From DATMQA01 sp035566895 (GTDB lineage Bacteria > Verrucomicrobiota > Verrucomicrobiia > Limisphaerales > UBA8199): a stretch of DNA of 64,000 bases. The notes under the pieces were generated by a model that worked only from the letters and a program-made list of their open reading frames with translations, was not told the DNA's origin and ran no database searches. Every line of letters starts with the position of its first letter. The stretch's first letter is position 1. This document shows, piece by piece, positions 1 to 7,886 of this stretch. The position numbers were made by a program, and so were the translations under genes. Location of the stretch: assembly GCA_035566895.1 (NCBI GenBank), contig DATMQA010000227.1, positions 5,835-69,834 of the forward strand. Reading direction: 5' to 3'.

Positions 1-302
1 CGTCCTTCAAAAGGCCTTTATGCATTATGCGCGTATTTGAATGTAAAGCCGGTTACGAGAAAACACATCCGGTCCCTATCTCATTACCCGGAACTCGCCA
101 CATGTCTTTCCGACGTCCTAGACGGCAGCCGCAAACGCGAGCGGGCGCTGGTCCGCCTTGTACAGTCAGCACGCACGTTCGCATTAACTCGTTTGTGAAA
201 ATAGCCTTTACGAAACCCTCCAAAACGGAACCAGCTTCCGCAGTTTGCTGACGCCGCGCTCTCTGGCAAGTAAGCTCGTGCGGCTACCCTTCCTCTCTCT
301 GA

Positions 303-1110
303 TGCCTTGATCCATTTTGCGACAGAACGCACACACTTGCTCCAGAGCGCAAAACCCAACGACTTCTCGACCGGCCCGGTCAGTGATATGGTGGACGAAT
401 GCAGGCTTCCCGCCATCTGGTCTATGGCATCGGGAACAAAGGAGCGGCGCTTTTGAGGCGCGAACTTGGGCTTGCGCTCCATGCATCCCGGTGGGGGGAG
501 AAGAACCGTTCTGTTGGCCGCATATTTCTTGATGATGCACTTCTGGTTTCAGACGTGATGGTCGCAACTGAACTCGCCTGCCGTGAGAGGGGTCATATTC
601 GCCTCCTGATGGATGATGAGTTCCCCCTTCCCGGCCAGGGTGTCGGCCAGCTCCAACCCTTCCGGTGGAGAGTGAACGTAAGCAGTCGTTTAAAACTTGG
701 CGTCATCCCTGACCGTGTGTTCGCGCTCCAATATGCAGACCAGGCCGGAAACCCCAATCGTGTCTTTTTCTTCCTTGAAGCCGATAGGGGGACGATGCCG
801 GTCCGGCGCCGAAATCTTGCCCAGACCTCCTTTTACCGCAAGCTCCTCGCCTACTCAGCCGGACCATCTGACGCCCGAGCAGATCCAACAGTTGTCCGGA
901 GGTGGCCAATGAAGCGCTACATTGGCAGACGCGAAGGCCACATGACCGAGGTTACGGTCGATGGTCGCGCCCTCGATCCCCGGCTCGACCTGTGGAATCA
1001 TAGTCCCACCGGTTTCGAATGGGGTTACGGCGGCAGCGGCCCGGCGCAACTCGGGCTCGCGCTGCTTGCCGACTACCTCGGGGATGACGACCGGGCAGCC
1101 ACTCGCGCAA
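303..1110 (+). pseudogene. Decayed replication-relaxation protein fused to a DUF6166 remnant
   Basis: From ATG 399 the frame reads a replication-relaxation (Replic_Relax) core: VYGIGNKGAALLRRELG, then VPDRVFALQY-like and FFFLEADRGTMPVRRR segments typical of plasmid/ICE proteins. In the same frame upstream, residues resembling RLLDRPGQ precede a TGA at 384-386, so the N-terminus is cut by a nonsense codon, with another stop at 300-302. After TSFYRKLLAY the family's C-terminal half is missing and the frame passes directly into a DUF6166-like segment (YIGRREG, RLDLWNHSPTGFEWGYGGSGPAQL). That segment also ends early, near base 1110. The open frame runs on to 1400 but overlaps the convergent methyltransferase and looks meaningless there. 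I read this as a deletion-fused relic of a mobile-element gene. Family names rest on remembered motifs. Confidence 0.6.
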
Positions 1111-1128
1111 CTCCGCCTTTCTTGTTGC

Positions 1129-1884
1129 CTAGCAGCCTCGCTTTCTGGCGATCACGAGAAGCCGTCCCCTGTCTCGGCTATACGGTCTGCCATCAAAACC
1201 ACCGTTCATGCGGATATCCACGAAGCCGCAGGCTCTCAGCAACAGCGAAAGCTCTTCAACAGAATACATGCGAGCAGAAGTGCGGAACTCCCTCTTTGTG
1301 CCTCCAGACTCAAGCACCCATCGATCTTCAACGCGCTCCATTTTTTCGTCGAAGCTTCTTAAACACATTAACCGTTCCTCCCCTACTCGCTCCTGGATAG
1401 GAAACTGACTGGATTGAACAATCTGTTCCTTACTAAGCATGTCGATGAGCAACTGACCACCGTCGACCAGCGAAAAGTAGGCGTTTCTTAAGACACGGCA
1501 ATTCTCTTCGTCTCGGAGGTGGTAGCCGAAAGAATGAAAAATGCTAATAACGGCATGGTAGTACGAAGGACGCTGGAATTTCAGCATGTCTTCGCGAATA
1601 AATTCGCATTCCAGATGTCCTCGCTGTGCAAGGTCTGCTGCGACTGCCAAGAAGGCCGCAGTGCGATCTACGCCGGTCACTCGAAATCCCCTCTTGGCCA
1701 GCTCCACTGCGAAGCAGCCTTGACCGCAGCATAAGTCGAGAATCCAGGCACCGGACGGCAGGTTGAGCAATCTCAAGATCCCTTCAGCCGCTCCACTTGT
1801 AGTGGTAATTCTTTCAGTGTTGAATAAAAACGGAGCAAGCGCAACCCACAAGTCGTCGTTGTCGTACCAGTTAAAACTGTCCAT
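1129..1884 (-). CDS. Class I SAM-dependent methyltransferase
   Basis: This 251-aa protein has the class I methyltransferase fold signature: motif I ILDLCCGQGCFAVELA (about residues 48-63), the acidic strand-2 end GVDRT, and a post-motif segment ISIFHSFGYHL followed by GGQLLIDML. It should transfer a methyl group from S-adenosylmethionine; the substrate cannot be told. The ATG directly follows the TGA of the upstream GNAT gene (TGAATG), so the pair is probably translationally coupled and may act on the same substrate. It converges with the decayed replication-relaxation gene and sits in the cargo part of the mobile element. Confidence 0.85.
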   Translation of the reverse strand: MDSFNWYDNDDLWVALAPFLFNTERITTTSGAAEGILRLLNLPSGAWILDLCCGQGCFAVELAKRGFRVTGVDRTAAFLAVAADLAQRGHLECEFIREDMLKFQRPSYYHAVISIFHSFGYHLRDEENCRVLRNAYFSLVDGGQLLIDMLSKEQIVQSSQFPIQERVGEERLMCLRSFDEKMERVEDRWVLESGGTKREFRTSARMYSVEELSLLLRACGFVDIRMNGGFDGRPYSRDRGRLLVIARKRGC

Positions 1885-2550
1885 TCACTTTGCAGATTCA
1901 AGTAGCTTCTCGGGATTGTAATCGGACGCAGGAGCATTAGTGCCGACACTCTTATTAGGAACGGTTGGATCCTCAATCGTAATGTCAATAGGCCGCTGGG
2001 CGATCATCCCTCGCGAGACTGCGCGGGAGACTCCGGGCACATACTCAAGTAAATAATGAACATCATTGCTCGTGTAAATGAAAGGCAATCTTGCAACAAT
2101 CTTGCAGCCCATACGCAAGTAATTCCTTACTGCGAGCCAATCTTCAGTCGCAACAAATCCTATAATGCGGGTGCCTCTAAAATGTTTGGTGCCAAGATTC
2201 CTAAGGAAACGAAAGAGCCAAATTCCGTGACTCGTACGAGGAGTCCAGCTAAACACTAAGAACCCTCGGGACCCAAGTTGCGATTTGATCTCAGACTCAA
2301 CGATTGCGCGGAGCGGAGAGGCCAACGGAAGTCGCGTCGCCCGAATGGAAGGGAGATCTACAAGCGCTATGACCCAGAAAGCGGAATGAATCCCTTGATC
2401 GTCTTCGCAGAGGAAAATGCGTCCACCGGCTGTCATAAACTCAGTCGCACCAGCAGCCGACTCGGGTGGCAGGCCCTTCTCTGAACAGAAGGAGAGCTCG
2501 ACACGCTCAAGTGACTCGACGTCGGAGAGATTTGCAAGTCTAATGTTCAT
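1885..2550 (-). CDS. GNAT-like N-acetyltransferase, putative
   Basis: The frame is open from 2766, but I start at the ATG at 2550 (MNIRLANLSDVESLERVE), which gives a normal GNAT N-terminus and a 221-aa protein; the upstream 72 residues are Arg/Cys/Pro-rich and unlikely to be coding. The middle shows FMTAGGRIFLCEDDQGI (beta 2-3 region) and later IIGFVATEDWLAVRNYLRMGCKIVARLPF, resembling the acetyl-CoA-binding and C-terminal part of GNAT enzymes, though no clean R/Q-x-x-G-x-G/A loop is visible. The stop codon abuts the methyltransferase start, implying an operon. Substrate unknown. Confidence 0.55.
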   Translation of the reverse strand: MNIRLANLSDVESLERVELSFCSEKGLPPESAAGATEFMTAGGRIFLCEDDQGIHSAFWVIALVDLPSIRATRLPLASPLRAIVESEIKSQLGSRGFLVFSWTPRTSHGIWLFRFLRNLGTKHFRGTRIIGFVATEDWLAVRNYLRMGCKIVARLPFIYTSNDVHYLLEYVPGVSRAVSRGMIAQRPIDITIEDPTVPNKSVGTNAPASDYNPEKLLESAK

Positions 2551-2683
2551 ACAAGTTTCGTCGCCGCTGGCATTAGGCGTCCTTCGCAAGCAAGCGAAGG
2601 AGAGCGTAATTCTAATTTCACAGCCGGCAAAGCCTTGAGACGCGACTTGCGTGAGTGTGAGGGTGGCATTTTGCGCACGAACT

Positions 2684-3271
2684 CTAAATCGGCCAGGCAG
2701 GCGTTTCGGACAAAATAGCGCGAAACCGCTGTAGCCACCGGGAGTTCCGAACGACCACGAACACAACTCGAAATAGTATGCAAAAGACCATATATCCGAT
2801 TATAGCGTTCCTCAGTTGGTTATCAAATTGTAATTTAAATTGTTCGTTAAGGCGCCAAATAACGACAAACAGAGAAAATATGTAAACATTGATCAGGTTG
2901 AAGGCTGCCTCCACGGGCTTGCGGTTGAGGTAACCCCAAAAAATCACGCAGAAAAGATATGACGCAAACCAGAACTGAAACTCGTTATAGGGAAGTTGCG
3001 AAAAAGAATCTCCGCGGATAAAAAAGACACAACAGAAACAAATGCACCAGAGTTGTGCGATATGAACAAAAGTATTAAGTAACAACTTACCTTGACTCGT
3101 GGAATCGCCTGGCATAAAAAAATGTTCCGTCCAAAACCATTCAATCCAAAGAAATGCGAAAGGAAGCAAGTGAAGCCACAGTGTCTGCCAAGTTTTTGCA
3201 TAAAAAAGGATTGGATCCTTGTCGATTGTAATCAGGACTACAAAAGCGGCAGCGAGGATCACGGCATACAT
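2684..3271 (-). CDS. Hypothetical multi-pass membrane protein
   Basis: The frame is open from 3583, but the first part reads as non-coding shadow of the symporter gene. ATG 3271 (MYAVILAAAFVVLITIDKD) starts directly at a hydrophobic helix and gives 195 aa with about five membrane segments rich in Phe, Trp and Ile. ATG 3352 is an alternative that would overlap the symporter stop by 40 bases. I do not recognise the family. It lies downstream of the sodium/solute symporter on the same strand, so they may be cotranscribed. The whole stretch 1.9-4.9 kb appears richer in A/T than the genes around it, consistent with recent acquisition as element cargo. Confidence 0.55.
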   Translation of the reverse strand: MYAVILAAAFVVLITIDKDPILFYAKTWQTLWLHLLPFAFLWIEWFWTEHFFMPGDSTSQGKLLLNTFVHIAQLWCICFCCVFFIRGDSFSQLPYNEFQFWFASYLFCVIFWGYLNRKPVEAAFNLINVYIFSLFVVIWRLNEQFKLQFDNQLRNAIIGYMVFCILFRVVFVVVRNSRWLQRFRAILSETPAWPI

Positions 3272-3312
3272 TTCGCTTACGACATGCCTGATCCGCTCCG
3301 GGTCTAGGCCTG

Positions 3313-4698
3313 TTACCTGCCCAACTTGCGACTGATCGCTACGACCGCACATATGTAGGTTAGAGTACTTAAGCTTACCGCCGGGACGAAGGCAAGGTTC
3401 GGCCCAAGAGGGGTGACAAGCGCCGCGAGGAACGCCACAATTCCAATTATTAAGGAATAAAAGGCGGCCCTTTCGAAGCGGTTGTCTAGCCATAGTCCAC
3501 CGACGAGAGAAGGAGCTAAAATGCCAATGATCTGACAGCCAATGATGAGCTGATCCACGATTCCGCCGAGGCGAGAAGCGCAAAGAGCGCCTATCAGCGC
3601 AACCGCCCCAGTGATGAGCTTCTTCTCGCGGAATGTTAGCTGCTTGTTTAGTCGGTACTGAAAAATGTCCAGGCTCAATGTTGAGGATGCTACCAGCGTC
3701 ATTCCACTTACGGTGGACATAATTGCTCCTAAGAGGCTGACCGCTGCGAGACCTCTAGCACCTTCTGGTAATGAAATGCGGATGAGATCGATGAGCGCTA
3801 GATCAGGTGTTAGCAACTTCGGATTCAAGAGACGTTCAGCCAAGCCCAGTATAGTCGGTATGAGAATCATTGGGGCATTCAGAAGCGCTGCTAAGAAGAA
3901 GAGATTCCTCGCTTTGGTTTTCTTCACAGATTCGTCCTTCAATGAAAAGAGGAGTTGCCAGAACTCCATGCTGGCAAAGAGGACTGGGATACCGAACACA
4001 ATGCTGCCGAAGAAGAACACTTCTCCTTTGTTGTTAAAAGGATTGAAGTAATCTGAGGGCAAGTGAAGAATCTGGTCTGTCGTGACATGCCCGTGGAAGA
4101 GGAAATACGGTAGCACTATGAGCACTCCGACGAACATTACAACAAAATGGAATCCGTCCGTATACATGTCTCCCTTGATGCCTCTAAGGCTGGTGAGGGC
4201 GATCATCAATACGGCGGAGGTAATAATTGAGAATGAAACGGTGCTTCCAGTCCAGTAGGCCATCATTTGCGAGAGGCCTCGGAACTGAGCGGAGATGAAA
4301 ATCAAATACGCGAGCAATATCAGCAATGATGAGAGTAAATGCGACCGCCGTGAAGAGTAGCGTAGCAAGTAGAATTGGCTAAGCGTCGATAGCTGCCCAT
4401 TCTCAGCAAGCTTCTTTAGCCTACTGGCACATAAGCCCAAAAAAAGGAACCCGAAGACAACGATGAAGCTGATATTGAGCCCCCAGGAAATTCCTTTGTC
4501 GAACCCGGCTGAAGCTACGCCAAGCAGCGTGGCAGCCCCAACATTAGTCGAGACAACGGAGAACAACGTAAGCCAGGTTGATCTTGCGTTGCGCGTGACA
4601 AAGTAGTTATTTGGGTCCTGGTCTCTTGCCAGCCAAAAGCCGACTCCCGCTACCGCGGCTAGATAGGTGACAATTATAATGACGTCCCAAAATTCCAT
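3313..4698 (-). CDS. Sodium:solute symporter (SSS family)
   Basis: The 461-aa protein has about 12-13 hydrophobic helices and the layout of SSS symporters: an N-terminal helix with AAVAGVGFWLARD, an early YFVTRNARSTWLTLFSVVSTNVGAAT segment that fits the Na+-site helix 1 of the LeuT fold, GISWGLN, and the later STVSGMTLVASSTLSLD helix matching the conserved Ser/Thr Na2-site region of TM8. It would couple inward sodium flow to uptake of a small solute in the inner membrane; the solute cannot be predicted. ATG 4698 starts just before the first helix. It is flanked by a small membrane protein and may be cargo of the integrated element. Confidence 0.88.
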   Translation of the reverse strand: MEFWDVIIIVTYLAAVAGVGFWLARDQDPNNYFVTRNARSTWLTLFSVVSTNVGAATLLGVASAGFDKGISWGLNISFIVVFGFLFLGLCASRLKKLAENGQLSTLSQFYLLRYSSRRSHLLSSLLILLAYLIFISAQFRGLSQMMAYWTGSTVSFSIITSAVLMIALTSLRGIKGDMYTDGFHFVVMFVGVLIVLPYFLFHGHVTTDQILHLPSDYFNPFNNKGEVFFFGSIVFGIPVLFASMEFWQLLFSLKDESVKKTKARNLFFLAALLNAPMILIPTILGLAERLLNPKLLTPDLALIDLIRISLPEGARGLAAVSLLGAIMSTVSGMTLVASSTLSLDIFQYRLNKQLTFREKKLITGAVALIGALCASRLGGIVDQLIIGCQIIGILAPSLVGGLWLDNRFERAAFYSLIIGIVAFLAALVTPLGPNLAFVPAVSLSTLTYICAVVAISRKLGR

Positions 4699-4959
4699 AT
4701 TTATTCTGTATTGCTATCTCTCAGCCAAGGCGCCCTTCGTATTCTCAGCCAGCAATTTCGCGTATCCTGCGCTATCTCTCAGAAAGCTCCTCAGGGAAAA
4801 GCAAATAACGTTGACTTATTAAACCGCATTTTGATGCGCCGGTCAAGCGTTTTGATTGGAGGCAGAGGGGAAACGAAGAAGCCTCCGTACATGGAAACAG
4901 TGAGCGATTATATCACACTTCCGATTTGACTGAGCAAAAGCGCACCGTCCCCACCGTTA
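4699..4959. other. Intergenic region with a 12-bp direct repeat
   Basis: This is the gap upstream of the symporter. It holds two exact copies of GCTATCTCTCAG at 4713-4724 and 4771-4782 (58 bp apart) with related CTCAGCCA pieces between them. The short open frames here look non-coding. It may be the symporter promoter region, but I could not place a convincing -35/-10 pair. Confidence 0.35.
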
Positions 4960-5178
4960 TCATTCCCCTGCAGCCATATGAATGCGCTCGCTAAGGAGCC
5001 GAACACCTTCCTCTTGCCGTATCAACAAGGGGAGCTTATCCGCTGTTAGGCGCGAGCGATGGATGGGCACCATATTCTTTTCATCGTTGTCGCCGATCCA
5101 CGCACGAATATTGAATTGCTCCACGTACGCGTACTCGAAGACCATTGTTCTTTGGGGCCGTCGATCGCCTAATTCCAT
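4960..5178 (-). pseudogene. Duplicated C-terminal fragment of the adjacent PEGA protein
   Basis: The 72-aa frame matches the last 60 or so residues of the full-length gene just upstream: FEYAYVEQFNIRAWIG against LEYKSVAVNKFSIGAWIG, VPIHRSRL against VPVHQSRM, and a closing SERIHMAAGE against TERIKVAIGQ. It therefore looks like a remnant of a tandem paralog, whose 5' part is gone, lying 39 bp beyond the stop of the intact copy. The residual ORF could still be translated from ATG 5178, but no separate function is evident. Confidence 0.65.
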
Positions 5179-5217
5179 GCTTGTTGTGAATTAAAGCGAA
5201 TCCCGGCAGGGCGAGTG

Positions 5218-7008
5218 TTACTGCCCAATCGCCACCTTGATTCGTTCGGTCACAATCTGAATTCCCTCCTTTACCCGAGCCTGGAGTTTATCCGTCATCT
5301 CCATCCGAGACTGGTGAACAGGCACATAATTCACTTCGACCGGCGTCCCAATCCAAGCTCCGATGCTGAACTTGTTCACAGCCACAGATTTGTATTCCAA
5401 AACTTTGAAGAGAATCTGTGTTTCGTCATCTCGCGTTTGCCCACACACGATGATGCACTGCCTGCGTCCGGCGCTGGTTGCCAAGACCGTGCTCAATTGT
5501 TGCACAGCCTCGATCGCGAACACTTCCGGCTCCGACGATATGACGCGCACGTCCGTAAAGATTGGCTGCCCGTTCTTCAACGTGCTCAAGATAAGCGCTT
5601 GAATTTCTGAGACCCGCTTACTGGTCTTGAGTTCCTGGAGGTCGAATAAGGTTGCATCGTTTGAGTTGGTCAGGACGGAATCGAACACTTTCTTCGGGTG
5701 CTCCAATCGTTCCCGCTTCATTCGTTCGATTTGTTCCGGCTCATGTTTCTTGAAATCTGCCATCAATTCTTTTACCTCTCCGCTCTCCGGCAGTGATTGC
5801 AGCGCCGATTCCAACTCCTTGACGGCCGCTATGTAGTCACCTTGCTTCCCCAGTTTCTCAGCCTGCCGAAGACTTTTACGTCCCAGACATTCCTTTTTCG
5901 TTGCAACCGCTTCAGTATCACTCGGCTTGGCTAGCAGCGCATCTGTTGCTGCCTCCAGCGCCCGGTCGTAATCCGCCGCGGCCAGATATTGCCGGGCAGC
6001 GGCGATAGCCCTGCCATAACTGACACTGACAAGATTTGTGCGAAAGGCGTTAGTCTGTTGGGCTGAGATTTCCAGAGAAACTGCAGCCGCTTCATATCCC
6101 TCTCGCCTCAACAGGAATTGCCATCGCCCAGGCGTCAGTTCCGCCAATGTGAGAGGTGTCGTACCACATTCGCGCCCATTTTTGGTCGCCACAGTTGCAC
6201 CGACAGGCTCTGTTTCAAGGACGGCGGTCCCATACTCGATTTGAACCTCCATGCTGTTAGTTACAGCCGCTTTGACCGTTAGCGCTTCATCCCGGCGATT
6301 TCCGTGGTGCCACGCAACCAATCTGTAGTTCCCCTGCGGCACATCCTGCACCGTGGAAGGAAAATCACCGCCTTCCACTAATTCATTGTCGCCTTTCAAC
6401 AACTGGAAAGACGCACCCAGGCGGTTGCAAGCCAATCGCATTGTGCCAAGTCTTGGCGTGAAATTCCACGACCCGGGAGTGGTCATAAACACGCTCACCT
6501 CTCCAGCCTCTCGCCAGTGCGGGTATTCAGCTTCGACGACGTACCGGTCGGTCGGCACCGAGAGCGTTGTGCTCGCGCTGTTGGTGAGCGTCGCCTCGAA
6601 TTCCGGTCCACGAATAGTGATCCTTGCCGCAGGCGGTTCGGATCGTATCGTCAGTGTGCCTTTGGCACGCTTCAAACTGATGTCGCCCAGGTTCTGTTCG
6701 CCATACCAGATGAACAGATTCGTCGAGAACGGTTCCACTTTAGAGTGAGCAATAGAGAACTTGTGCGAACCGAGTGACAGCCGCCAACCGCTACTGATCG
6801 GAAGACCGTCCAGAGTTGGGATTAACTCAAATGAAAGCGGCTGGCCTTCTAGGCTGACAGAAAACCGCAGTCGCGTCCGCTCCATCAACTGCTGATGCTT
6901 ATGAATCGCAAACAGCACAAGGACAAGGGCCGCCCACCAAAGTAGTGGACGTAGGGATCGCAGCCAAGGGCGATCGCGTTTCCGAACAGTTGGCTTTGCT
7001 TCATCCAT
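5218..7008 (-). CDS. PEGA-domain and TPR-like membrane-anchored protein
   Basis: The 596-aa protein has a basic N-terminus followed by one membrane helix (about residues 20-40). Two PEGA-type beta repeats follow, recognisable from LTIRSEPPAARITI with a YVVEAEYPHW ending, and from AVLETEPVGATVATKNGRECGTTPLTLAELTPG with LLRREGYE. Next comes a helical TPR-like stretch (ARQYLAAADYDRALEAATDAL and GDYIAAVKELESAL), and a C-terminal domain of about 150 residues with no family I know. It is probably anchored in the inner membrane with its bulk in the periplasm. The C-terminal domain is duplicated in the fragment just downstream. It is divergent from the transfer genes starting at 7122. Confidence 0.75.
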   Translation of the reverse strand: MDEAKPTVRKRDRPWLRSLRPLLWWAALVLVLFAIHKHQQLMERTRLRFSVSLEGQPLSFELIPTLDGLPISSGWRLSLGSHKFSIAHSKVEPFSTNLFIWYGEQNLGDISLKRAKGTLTIRSEPPAARITIRGPEFEATLTNSASTTLSVPTDRYVVEAEYPHWREAGEVSVFMTTPGSWNFTPRLGTMRLACNRLGASFQLLKGDNELVEGGDFPSTVQDVPQGNYRLVAWHHGNRRDEALTVKAAVTNSMEVQIEYGTAVLETEPVGATVATKNGRECGTTPLTLAELTPGRWQFLLRREGYEAAAVSLEISAQQTNAFRTNLVSVSYGRAIAAARQYLAAADYDRALEAATDALLAKPSDTEAVATKKECLGRKSLRQAEKLGKQGDYIAAVKELESALQSLPESGEVKELMADFKKHEPEQIERMKRERLEHPKKVFDSVLTNSNDATLFDLQELKTSKRVSEIQALILSTLKNGQPIFTDVRVISSEPEVFAIEAVQQLSTVLATSAGRRQCIIVCGQTRDDETQILFKVLEYKSVAVNKFSIGAWIGTPVEVNYVPVHQSRMEMTDKLQARVKEGIQIVTERIKVAIGQ

Positions 7009-7121
7009 GGCTTAGCCTCACGGAAGCAAAAAACGACACCCCCGGAATGAAATCTTGCCGCGCCTGTTTTGGCGTTGACCTCTAAGTACCCTGGACGCCA
7101 TACTCAACCCGGATATTGGGT

Positions 7122-7880
7122 ATGGCGACATCTGGAATCAAGCCCAAAGAAAAAGGCGTCTTCCTGCGCAACTGCATCGATTTCGTCTTCGGGTTCGAGA
7201 ATAAGAGGGGAGAAATCCTGGACTCCTGGATCCTCTTTGCCGACAGCTTCACTTTCCCCCCACAAGAGTTCTACGCATCCCTTGAGAAGGAGATGGCTTC
7301 GCGCAAAATCCCGAGCATGGAGATTATAAAGGAGGAGTTCAGCGAAGGCGGGTTGTTGTCCGACAAACGGACTTATCTGCGCCTGTTCCGCGAACGTCTG
7401 GCGCTTTACACCTGCGCGGCACCGTTTGGAACCGGCTACTTCTTTTCATTCCGTGCCGTATATGTTCCAGCCCTGGTTCGCCTTTGGCACATCCTGGCCT
7501 TACTCTTTTTTCTCAATGTGATCGGCGGTCTCCTACTCATGTTCTTGGGGTTTACGTTTGCTATAGTGGCTTTGGCCGCCCTGCCTTTCGCCGTTGCCGC
7601 GGTCTTCCGGAACGCCACAGCAGCTGGCGTCCGCGACCTCGACACCATGCTCTTGAAAATCCCCGTCGTTTCCACAATTTACGAAAACTGGTTTCGGGAA
7701 GACACTTACTATCGCATTGACACCAGATCCATGTATTTGCAGACTCTGCCCGAGATCGTGAGAAAACTTGCCGAGGAGATCACGGCGGCCAAGGGTGCCA
7801 AGTTGCTTCCGCAGAATGAACACCCACCGATGATTGGCGAACTTCACAATGGGCTGGCGGCCATTCAGACGCGGCAATGA
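7122..7880 (+). CDS. Hypothetical membrane protein, partner of the transfer ATPase
   Basis: ATG 7122 (MATSGIKPKEKGVF) is chosen; a TTG at 7116 is also in frame. The protein has about 252 residues: a soluble N-terminal part of some 120 residues, two closely spaced membrane helices (LWHILALLFFLNVIGGLLLMFLG and FAIVALAALPFAVAAVF), and a soluble C-terminal part. No family recognised. Its stop lies seven bases before the ATG of the VirD4/HerA-type ATPase, so the two are almost certainly one operon. That pairing suggests a membrane partner of the coupling ATPase, by analogy to other DNA-transfer systems; this is inference. Confidence 0.7.
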   Translation: MATSGIKPKEKGVFLRNCIDFVFGFENKRGEILDSWILFADSFTFPPQEFYASLEKEMASRKIPSMEIIKEEFSEGGLLSDKRTYLRLFRERLALYTCAAPFGTGYFFSFRAVYVPALVRLWHILALLFFLNVIGGLLLMFLGFTFAIVALAALPFAVAAVFRNATAAGVRDLDTMLLKIPVVSTIYENWFREDTYYRIDTRSMYLQTLPEIVRKLAEEITAAKGAKLLPQNEHPPMIGELHNGLAAIQTRQ

Positions 7881-7886
7881 TTTCGC

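Noticed and set aside
1..302. Coding frames at the left edge
   Set aside because: Several short overlapping frames on both strands, none with recognisable motifs; likely decayed element DNA.
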